Positions 7,605 to 13,500 of a stretch of DNA of 14,833 nucleotides are shown one piece after another; position 1 is the stretch's first letter; each line of letters opens with the position of its first letter. A program made the position numbers and the translations under genes. The DNA comes from Bacillota bacterium (GTDB taxonomy: Bacteria > Bacillota > Clostridia > Tissierellales > Sedimentibacteraceae): the NCBI GenBank assembly GCA_023425285.1, contig JAFACY010000226.1:1-14833 (forward strand). Reading direction: 5' to 3'. Below the pieces are notes generated by a model that worked only from the letters and a program-made list of their open reading frames with translations, was not told the origin of the DNA and made no database searches.

Positions 7605-8573
7605 TTAAAATAAATTCTTTAACTCTTTTGCTATTTTTTCTGAATTTAATCTATAAGCATTCTCTAATGGTGGTGAAAATGGTACCGGAGTAAATGGTGC
7701 TCCAAATCTTTTAATTGGTGCGTCTAAGTATTCCACTGCTTCTTCTGCTACGTATGCAGCAATTTCAGAACCAACGCCCCCCTGTTTTACCGCCTCATGT
7801 ATAATCGCTAATCTGTGTGTTTTCTTTACTGATTCCAATATTGCTTCTTTGTCATACGGCACTATTGTTCTAAGGTCAATAACTTCAGCTTTAATTCCTT
7901 CCTTAGCCAGCAAGTCAGCAACTTCATTGGCTTTTTTCATTGCTATTGAGTATGAAACTATGGTGATATCAGTCCCTTCTCTTGTTACATTGGCTTTTCC
8001 TATAGGAACGAAGTATTCTCCTTCAGGAACCGGTCCTTTTTCCTTATATAATATTTTGTTTTCAAAATATATTACAGGATTGTTATCCCTTATTGCTGAT
8101 TTCAACAGACCTTTAGCATCCGCTGCATTTGATGGTGTAACCACAATAAGCCCGGGTATGTTCATGAACCATGCTTCGATACTCTGTGAATGCTGTGCTG
8201 CCGCACTCAGCGACAATCCGTCAGGTGCTCTGATAACCATAGGAACTGTAGTCTGTCCTCCGAACATGTATCTGATTTTAGCCATCTGGTTGAATACCTC
8301 ATCCATTGCAACACCTAAAAAGTCCGCATAATGCATGTCCGCAACAGGTCTTAATCCTGCCATCGCTGCTCCCACTGATGCTCCTATTATTGCTGTTTCA
8401 GATATCGGAGTATCCATAACTCTTTCACCGAATTCAGCAGGCAAGCCTTTGAACTGTCCGAAAATTCCCCCTTGTCTTACTATATCTTCTCCCATTACAA
8501 TTATGTTTTCATCCAATCTCATTTCTTCTGCCATTGCTTCCAATGTTGCTTGTGAAAATGTAATCTCTCTCAT
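7605..8573 (-). CDS. acoB: 2-oxoacid/acetoin dehydrogenase E1 component, beta subunit
   Basis: Beta subunit of the thiamine-diphosphate-dependent E1, which with E1 alpha decarboxylates the 2-oxoacid (or cleaves acetoin) and acylates the lipoyl group of E2. The 322 residues match the usual 320-340. Visible are MGEDIVRQGG near the N-terminus, the cofactor-activating glutamate E59 in DTPISETAIIG, and the active-site segment AAQHSQS with H128, followed by the C-terminal transketolase domain with IIHEAVKQGGVGSEIA. AGGAGGT lies upstream of the ATG and the gene starts 11 bases after E1 alpha, as expected for two subunits made in equal amounts. It resembles AcoB/PdhB-type subunits. Function as E1 beta is secure; the natural substrate is not. 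Confidence 0.92.
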   Translation of the reverse strand: MREITFSQATLEAMAEEMRLDENIIVMGEDIVRQGGIFGQFKGLPAEFGERVMDTPISETAIIGASVGAAMAGLRPVADMHYADFLGVAMDEVFNQMAKIRYMFGGQTTVPMVIRAPDGLSLSAAAQHSQSIEAWFMNIPGLIVVTPSNAADAKGLLKSAIRDNNPVIYFENKILYKEKGPVPEGEYFVPIGKANVTREGTDITIVSYSIAMKKANEVADLLAKEGIKAEVIDLRTIVPYDKEAILESVKKTHRLAIIHEAVKQGGVGSEIAAYVAEEAVEYLDAPIKRFGAPFTPVPFSPPLENAYRLNSEKIAKELKNLF

Positions 8574-8584
8574 TTTGCTACCTC

Positions 8585-9556
8585 CTACACATATAAGTCA
8601 TCAAAGATTGCTGACGGATCAGGATACTCACTGTTAAGTGCAAAATCTAACGCTTCTTTGATTTCTGTTTCTACTTTTTCTCTTATTTTCTCCAGCTGCT
8701 TTTCAGTCATTAATTTTTCAGCTAAAACTTCTTCTTCAAATCTTGTTATTGGGTTGTTGTTTACATAGATTTCATGAACCTCTTCTTTTGTTCTGTACAT
8801 TTCAGGGTCGCCGACAAAGTGACCTTTAATTCTGTACGTCTTAGCTTCTAAGAAGAACGGACCGTTACCTGCTTTAACATATTCCAAGGCTTCCTTGAAT
8901 CCTTCATACACCGCAAAAATATCATTACCGTCAACTATTTTGCTCGGCATATTATATCCCTGCGCTCTTACGGATATATCTTCCACTGCTGTTGTAGTTC
9001 TGTAAGGAGTTGTTGATGCCCATTGATTGTTTTCGCAAACAAATATTACAGGTAATTTCCATGCCGATGCCATGTTTAATCCTTCGTGGAAGGTTCCTCT
9101 GTTTGATGAACCGTCACCGAAAAAAGCTACGGAAACATTGGTTCCTTTTTTCGTTTTAATAGCTAACGCAGCACCTGTTGCTAAGTTAAAGCCTCCGCCA
9201 ACTACTCCGTTTGCCCCAAGCATCCCTACTGAGAAGTCAGCAATGTGCATTGAACCACCCTTGCCTTTGCAGGAGCCTGTCTTCTTTCCGAATATCTCTG
9301 CCATAACATGATTTAAATCTGCACCCTTTGCAATTGTATGTCCATGACCTCTATGTGTACTTGCTATATAATCTTCATCTGTTAAGCTGGCACAAACACC
9401 TGATGCAATTGCTTCTTCTCCTATATACAAATGCACAAAGCCAGGTATTTCTCCGTCTAAGAAGTATCTCTCAACTGTTTCTTCAAATCTTCTGATTTTC
9501 ATCATTTTGTAATAAAATGTTTCCAATAATTCTTTACTGTACTTTCCCATTTTCAT
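8585..9556 (-). CDS. acoA: 2-oxoacid/acetoin dehydrogenase E1 component, alpha subunit
   Basis: Alpha subunit of E1, binding thiamine diphosphate together with E1 beta. The 323 residues contain STHRGHGH (about 66-73), GKGGSMHIAD, GANGVVGGG, and the thiamine-diphosphate/magnesium motif from GDG (147-149) to ENN (175-177). The order and wording of these motifs resemble AcoA and Gram-positive PdhA proteins more than BkdA, which is the reason for the symbol; it is by-eye recognition, not a search. AAGGAGT stands five bases before the ATG at 9556. The gene begins 56 bases after dctM with no terminator between, so transporter and enzyme genes appear co-transcribed. The segment after ENNQ (WASTTPY) lies near the active-site region and may help identify the substrate in a comparison. 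Confidence 0.92.
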   Translation of the reverse strand: MKMGKYSKELLETFYYKMMKIRRFEETVERYFLDGEIPGFVHLYIGEEAIASGVCASLTDEDYIASTHRGHGHTIAKGADLNHVMAEIFGKKTGSCKGKGGSMHIADFSVGMLGANGVVGGGFNLATGAALAIKTKKGTNVSVAFFGDGSSNRGTFHEGLNMASAWKLPVIFVCENNQWASTTPYRTTTAVEDISVRAQGYNMPSKIVDGNDIFAVYEGFKEALEYVKAGNGPFFLEAKTYRIKGHFVGDPEMYRTKEEVHEIYVNNNPITRFEEEVLAEKLMTEKQLEKIREKVETEIKEALDFALNSEYPDPSAIFDDLYV

Positions 9557-9612
9557 ATTTTACTCCTTTAATATATTTACATTTTCATGCGCTTACTGAA
9601 ATCATATCAAAC

Positions 9613-10881
9613 TTACATAAGCCCCGGAAGCCAAAGCGTTAGGGACGGTACATAAGTTGTCAATAGCAATGTTATTAACCCCACTGCAAAATAAGGCAAC
9701 ATAGAAACAACTGCCTTTTCAAATTTTGATTCGGCCATCTGAGAACCTAATAACAGACATATTCCAACTGGTGGAGTCAATAGTCCCAAGCATAAGTTAA
9801 CAGTCATAAGGACTCCAAATGTTATTTCTGACATTCCAAGTTGTTTTACTATCGGAACCAATATAGGAATTAAAATTATAACAGCTGCATTTGCTTCCAT
9901 TAAGCAGCCAACTATAAGCAATATAAAATTTATTAGCATCAATATTAAGAATGCATTATCTGTTAATCCCAATATTGCATTTGCAACCATCGTTGGCAAG
10001 TTAATAACGGTTATTACCCATGCAAGTATTTTTGATGTTGCCAAAATCAACATAATAGTTGCAGTAGAAATTGCTGACTCTCCAAGTATTCTTGGCAGGT
10101 CTTTAAGCTTAAATCCTTTATATACAAATAATCCTATTTCAAAGGCATATACAACTGATACAACTGCAGCTTCTGTAGGTGTGAATTTTCCTGAGAAAAT
10201 TCCTCCTAATATTATTATAGGCATCATTAATGCCCAAAAACCATCCTTAACAGCATCCACTTTTTCTTTAAAACTTACTTTTCCTTCTCTTGGATAGCTA
10301 TTTTTCTTTGCCTGATATACAGCAATTAATATGAATGAAAGACTCATAATAATTCCAGGAACCACTGATGCAAGAAATAACGAGCTAATTGATAGCTGGA
10401 GTGATGAACCGTAAACTATTAAAGTTATACTTGGAGGAATTATAGGACCAACTATGGATGCTGAAGATGCAACACCAGCCGCATAATGATCAGGATACCC
10501 TTGCTTTATCATAGCTGGGATAGTTATTCCTCCAATGGCTGCTACCGTAGCAACAGCAGACCCCGATATGGCTGCAAAGAAGGCAGATGCAACTATTGTT
10601 ATAATTGGAAGACTACCTGGTAAATTTCCTAAAAAAGCATTCGCAACTCTTATAATCCTTTTGTTTAATCCTCCTCCATTCATCAACTCTCCTGATAGCA
10701 TAAAGAAAGGAATAGCTAACAACGGAAAAGAATCCATACCACCAAACAATTTTTGAGGTACTACCATTAAAGGATAGCCTTCAACTATTAATGTTATAAG
10801 TGATGAAATTCCTAGTGAAAATGCTATTGGTATACCTATAACTGCAAAAACTAATATTAGAACAATTAATATGGCTCCCAT
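9613..10881 (-). CDS. dctM: TRAP transporter large membrane subunit DctM
   Basis: Large, ion-coupled membrane subunit of a tripartite TRAP transporter, which takes up organic acids with a sodium or proton gradient. The 422 residues are strongly hydrophobic throughout, normal for DctM (about 425). Typical features are the N-terminal IGIPIAFSLGISS, MDSFPLLAIPFFMLSGELM, SAVATVAAIGGITIPAMIKQGYP, SIVGPIIPPSITLIVYG, and the C-terminal LTPPVGICLLLG. The longest frame begins at 10917 and overlaps dctQ, but the ATG at 10881 has AAGGAGGT five bases upstream and starts one base after the dctQ stop, so it is chosen. DctM works with DctQ and the binding protein DctP encoded just upstream. Its substrate is set mainly by DctP. 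Confidence 0.95.
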   Translation of the reverse strand: MGAILIVLILVFAVIGIPIAFSLGISSLITLIVEGYPLMVVPQKLFGGMDSFPLLAIPFFMLSGELMNGGGLNKRIIRVANAFLGNLPGSLPIITIVASAFFAAISGSAVATVAAIGGITIPAMIKQGYPDHYAAGVASSASIVGPIIPPSITLIVYGSSLQLSISSLFLASVVPGIIMSLSFILIAVYQAKKNSYPREGKVSFKEKVDAVKDGFWALMMPIIILGGIFSGKFTPTEAAVVSVVYAFEIGLFVYKGFKLKDLPRILGESAISTATIMLILATSKILAWVITVINLPTMVANAILGLTDNAFLILMLINFILLIVGCLMEANAAVIILIPILVPIVKQLGMSEITFGVLMTVNLCLGLLTPPVGICLLLGSQMAESKFEKAVVSMLPYFAVGLITLLLTTYVPSLTLWLPGLM

Positions 10882-10882
10882 A

Positions 10883-11362
10883 CTATACCTCCTTAATATT
10901 TTTATTCTTGATGTCATTAATAATTATTTCTATTGTAAATAACAACATCAAAAATCCACCTACTGGAATTGCTGCATACATATATGCCATAGGAACTCTC
11001 AACCCTGGAGATAGTTGCTTGAAAGTTATACTAACGAGGCTAAATCCATAAATAATAATTACCATTAGAAAAGCAATAATTAACCCTTTTGTAATAATTG
11101 AATTTATAATTTTTATCGTCTTCGGCATACGTTTCACTACAAAATCAACATCCATATTTCTGCTACGCCTTGTAGCCACAGATGAACCAAGCATGGACAT
11201 CCAAATGAATGCATACCTTGTCAGCTCTTCAGCCCAAGAATTACCACTTTCAAATAAAAACCTCAAAACAATCTGATAAAAAAAGGCTATTACCATAACA
11301 GCAAATAATATTGCCAATATTCCTAAAATAATTTTTTCTAGTTTGTCGAGAACTATTTTCAT
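10883..11362 (-). CDS. dctQ: TRAP transporter small membrane subunit DctQ
   Basis: Small membrane subunit of the TRAP transporter, forming the membrane unit with DctM. It has 159 residues with four predicted membrane segments (about 11-35, 46-64, 87-110 and 125-147). The signature WAEELTRYAFIW after the first segment and the basic RRSRNMDVDF loop are typical of DctQ. The ATG at 11362 has no ribosome site at normal distance: the strong AGGAGG lies 38 bases upstream, separated by a 14-bp hairpin that could bring the two together (separate entry). No ATG, GTG or TTG lies 5-12 bases behind that AGGAGG. Parts of this gene are visibly more AT-rich than the dehydrogenase genes. DctQ and DctM are essentially abutting, as usual for co-folded subunits. 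Confidence 0.93.
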   Translation of the reverse strand: MKIVLDKLEKIILGILAILFAVMVIAFFYQIVLRFLFESGNSWAEELTRYAFIWMSMLGSSVATRRSRNMDVDFVVKRMPKTIKIINSIITKGLIIAFLMVIIIYGFSLVSITFKQLSPGLRVPMAYMYAAIPVGGFLMLLFTIEIIINDIKNKNIKEV

Positions 11363-11368
11363 TACTTT

Positions 11369-11406
11369 TAATAATACAAAGATACTTCTCCGTATTATTA
11401 CCTCCT
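11369..11406 (-). promoter_or_regulatory. Shine-Dalgarno separated from dctQ start by a perfect-fit hairpin
   Basis: On the minus strand AGGAGG (11406-11401) is followed at once by a 32-base hairpin (11400-11369): a 14-bp stem beginning TAATAATACGGAGA with tetraloop AGTA. Two of the pairs are G-U in the transcript and would be A-C mismatches on the other strand, which fits an RNA that acts in the sense direction. Only six bases separate the foot of the stem from the dctQ ATG. Folded, the effective spacing between Shine-Dalgarno and start is normal; unfolded, it is about 38 bases and translation should be poor. Structured spacers of this kind are known (phage T4 gene 38); function here is inferred. 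Confidence 0.6.
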
Positions 11407-11422
11407 TCTAATAAAATTTTCA

Positions 11423-11467
11423 AAAATACTTATTCACAGAAGTATAATATCTATGAATAAGTATTTT
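11423..11467 (-). repeat. Inverted repeat between dctP and dctQ
   Basis: AAAATACTTATTCA pairs with TGAATAAGTATTTT over 14 bp, loop of 17 bases, starting 13 bases after the dctP stop. The stem is AT-rich and its 3' arm ends in TTTT on the transcript, so it may protect the dctP message or terminate it partly, giving more binding protein than membrane subunits. That excess is common in binding-protein transporters; the role here is inferred. Confidence 0.5.
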
Positions 11468-11480
11468 GTAATTTTTTACT

Positions 11481-12467
11481 TTATTTTGATGCGTGTACTT
11501 CTTCAACTAAACCAGCTAAATTAGGAAATTCTTTTGCAAAGTCAGCAAGTTTTTCCTGGAATCCTGTTACGTCTGGTCTTATAACTTCCATTCCTTTGTC
11601 CGCCATAAGTTGTATTGTTTCTGTTTCTTTATCTTCTACAAGCTTTGTTCTGAAATCTCCTGCTTCTTTAGCAGCTTCTCTGAAAACTTTTTGCTGTTCG
11701 GCCGGAAGACCATTGAAAAATTTATCATTGAATATAAACACATCTGTACTAAAAACATGATTAGTTAATACTAAATATTTGCACACATCATAAAATGCAT
11801 TACCATAGCTGTACATTATAGGATTTTCTTGTGCATCAACTGTACCTTGTTGTAATCCTGTGTATATTTCTGATGGGTCCATAGGCAGTGGTGATGCCCC
11901 TAAATATTCCCATGTTTTAATATACATTTGTATTCCAGGTGCTCTGATTTTTACACCCTTAAGGTCTTCAACACTCTCAACCTTTTTGTTTGATGTCATA
12001 ATCCTGGCTCCCCTGTTTGAAGGTCCCATTAATACAAATCCGCCCTCTTTAGCAACAGCATCCATTATCTTCTGACCAACTTCTCCATTGAGCATTACTT
12101 TTTTATAATGTTCATAGCTATCATATAAATATGGGTAAGCATCTATACTTGCCGTAGGACTGTACGCTTCCAAGGTTCCTATACTTTCACACACAATCTG
12201 AACTATGCCAGGCTCAAGACCTTCTATAGTGTCTCTCCACGTTCCTAAAGTTCCACCTGAGAAAACCTCAACCTTCATTGTCCCATTTGATTTTTGATCA
12301 ACTAATTTCGCAAACTCCTGTAATGACTGATCTCTTTCATCGCCTAATGCACTACCATTTGCTAATTTAAAGACAGTTACTTCATTACCTTTAGATCCAC
12401 AACCAACAACAGATGTAGCAGCTAACACAATAACTAACATTAAAGCTAATAATTTGAATTTTTTCAT
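11481..12467 (-). CDS. dctP: TRAP transporter substrate-binding lipoprotein DctP
   Basis: Extracytoplasmic solute-binding protein that captures the substrate and delivers it to DctQM. It has 328 residues. A signal peptide MKKFKLLALMLVIVLA leads to a lipobox VVGC with the lipidated cysteine at 23, so the mature protein is anchored to the outer face of the membrane, as expected in a Gram-positive cell. DctP motifs include LEPGIVQIV, DLKGVKIRAPG, LGASPLPMDPSEIYTGLQQGTVDAQENP. R175 in VKIRAPG is the family's conserved arginine that salt-bridges a substrate carboxylate, so the cargo is probably an organic acid. The ATG at 12467 has GGAGGA five bases upstream; the ATG at 12479 overlaps that ribosome site and is rejected. 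The gene follows the SDR by about 50 bases, with hairpins on both sides. Confidence 0.94.
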   Translation of the reverse strand: MKKFKLLALMLVIVLAATSVVGCGSKGNEVTVFKLANGSALGDERDQSLQEFAKLVDQKSNGTMKVEVFSGGTLGTWRDTIEGLEPGIVQIVCESIGTLEAYSPTASIDAYPYLYDSYEHYKKVMLNGEVGQKIMDAVAKEGGFVLMGPSNRGARIMTSNKKVESVEDLKGVKIRAPGIQMYIKTWEYLGASPLPMDPSEIYTGLQQGTVDAQENPIMYSYGNAFYDVCKYLVLTNHVFSTDVFIFNDKFFNGLPAEQQKVFREAAKEAGDFRTKLVEDKETETIQLMADKGMEVIRPDVTGFQEKLADFAKEFPNLAGLVEEVHASK

Positions 12468-12493
12468 ATTTTCCTCCATAAAGTTTTATAAAT

Positions 12494-12517
12494 ATATTTT
12501 AGATTATACTAAAATAT
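12494..12517 (-). repeat. Hairpin between SDR and dctP
   Basis: A perfect 9-bp stem (ATATTTTAG, 6-base loop) starting one base after the SDR stop codon and ending before the dctP ribosome site. The loop reads TATAAT on the minus strand, but no -35 stands 17 bases upstream, so an internal promoter is not convincing. With the repeat behind dctP it brackets the dctP message. Confidence 0.45.
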
Positions 12518-12518
12518 T

Positions 12519-13277
12519 CTAATGATATGAGAATCCTCCATCTACTGTATAAAGAGCCGCCGTAATAAATTGTGCATCGTCGGAAGCTAAAAATACTACA
12601 AGCTCTGCAAGCTTACTTGGATCTCCTGCTGTTTTCAGAAGAAAGCTATTCTTTAGTGTTTCAATTTGTTCCGGTCCCATGTTAGCCTCAATAAGAGGTG
12701 TAACATGAAGAGATGGAGCAATTGCGTTACAGTATATTCCGTATGGTGCGCATTCCTTTGCGACAGCTTTTGTAAATCCTACAACACCTGCTTTAGCAGT
12801 TGCATATGCAGCCTTTCCAAGTAATCCGCCGCCTCTTAATCCAGCTACTGATGAAAAATTGACTATTTTACCGTATTTATTTTCAACCATGTTTTCTATA
12901 ACAGCTTTTGTACAGTTAAACATGCTCGTCATGTTTAAATCTATAAGCTTATCCCATTTTTCATCATCCAGTTCCCTTAGTCCAAGTGAAATATCTCTGC
13001 CGCCGCCTGCACAATTAATTAAAATATCGATTCTGCCAAAATCCTGTATTACCTGAATTCCTCTTTCCTGTACTTCTTTGTAATCAGTAATATTTGTTTT
13101 ATACCCTTTGGCTTTTACACCATAAACTGAAAGTTTTTCTTCCATTTCTTTTAACCCTGTTTCATTTACATCCCACAATGCAACATTTGCACCATTCTCT
13201 GCAAATTTTATAGCTACTGCGGCACCTATTCCTCCCGCAGATCCTGTAATAACAGCAACTTTATCTTTTAATCTCAT
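12519..13277 (-). CDS. Short-chain dehydrogenase/reductase (SDR), NAD-type, substrate unknown
   Basis: Classical SDR of 252 residues. Visible are the cofactor glycine motif TGSAGGIG (11-18), D36 at the end of the second strand (indicating NAD rather than NADP), the NCAGGG segment (88-93), and catalytic S143, Y158 and K162 (YATAK). The C-terminus has VDGGF, typical of FabG-like SDRs, but the substrate loop after the PG position is altered (IAPSLHVTPL), so a fatty-acid reductase role is not assumed. It is the first gene of the operon, about 50 bases from the predicted sigma-54 start, with AGGAGA before its ATG. In context it probably oxidises the imported hydroxy acid to the keto compound used downstream; acetoin or butanediol dehydrogenase is the main alternative. 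The family is secure, the substrate is inference. Confidence 0.88.
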   Translation of the reverse strand: MRLKDKVAVITGSAGGIGAAVAIKFAENGANVALWDVNETGLKEMEEKLSVYGVKAKGYKTNITDYKEVQERGIQVIQDFGRIDILINCAGGGRDISLGLRELDDEKWDKLIDLNMTSMFNCTKAVIENMVENKYGKIVNFSSVAGLRGGGLLGKAAYATAKAGVVGFTKAVAKECAPYGIYCNAIAPSLHVTPLIEANMGPEQIETLKNSFLLKTAGDPSKLAELVVFLASDDAQFITAALYTVDGGFSYH

Positions 13278-13335
13278 TTTTTCTCCTGTCTTATTATAAG
13301 ATTTTTATAAACCATGCCTTCCTACACTTATATAA

Positions 13336-13351
13336 TGCAAACTTTATGCCA
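13336..13351 (-). promoter_or_regulatory. Sigma-54 (-24/-12) promoter of the SDR-TRAP-dehydrogenase operon
   Basis: On the minus strand TGGCATAAAGTTTGCA matches the sigma-54 consensus TGGCAYGnnnnTTGCW at all but one specified position, with exactly ten bases between the GG and GC doublets. Predicted start is near 13325, about 48 bases before the SDR ATG. It lies directly downstream of a gene for a sigma-54 activator, which supports the call strongly. Confidence 0.88.
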
Positions 13352-13366
13352 AAATAAAACAAATCG

Positions 13367-13384
13367 TGCAAACGTGTGTCCGCA
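13367..13384. promoter_or_regulatory. Candidate upstream activator site, imperfect dyad
   Basis: TGCAAACGTGTGTCCGCA is an 18-bp imperfect inverted repeat of the form TGCnnAC-N4-GTnnGCA. Its centre is about 50 bases upstream of the predicted start, closer than most activator sites but upstream of the -24 box. It is the most GC-rich dyad between the terminator and the promoter. The Fis-type domain of the neighbouring activator is the natural binding partner, by inference. Confidence 0.45.
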
Positions 13385-13401
13385 AAGTAAAATGTTAATG
13401 T

Positions 13402-13416
13402 TACTATAAATTAGTA
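13402..13416. promoter_or_regulatory. Second small inverted repeat upstream of the sigma-54 promoter
   Basis: TACTA and TAGTA surround TAAAT, centred about 84 bases upstream of the predicted start, a usual distance for an activator site. It is short and AT-rich, so it may be chance. Confidence 0.25.
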
Positions 13417-13425
13417 TACCCACAT

Positions 13426-13482
13426 AAAAATAACAGTGCTAAAATTTTGAGCAGTAAGTTGCTCAAAATTTTAGCACTGTTA
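13426..13482 (-). terminator. Rho-independent terminator after the activator gene
   Basis: A perfect 23-bp stem (13431-13453 with 13460-13482) and a 6-base loop, followed on the minus strand by TTTTT. It begins 18 bases after the activator stop codon and lies upstream of the sigma-54 promoter, so it insulates the operon from the activator's transcript. No T-run is present on the plus strand. Confidence 0.88.
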
Positions 13483-13500
13483 AATAATTACACACTATTG

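Noticed and set aside
10882..10917. Upstream start of dctM at 10917 overlapping dctQ
   Set aside because: The added residues are hydrophilic and unlike DctM N-termini, while the ATG at 10881 has an ideal AAGGAGGT and begins one base after the dctQ stop.
12468..12479. ATG at 12479 as dctP start
   Set aside because: It overlaps the GGAGGA ribosome site that serves the ATG at 12467, and the latter gives a standard lipoprotein signal peptide.
12503..12508. TATAAT on the minus strand as an internal promoter for dctP
   Set aside because: No -35 hexamer stands at 16-18 bases upstream and no TG extension is present; the bases form the loop of a hairpin.
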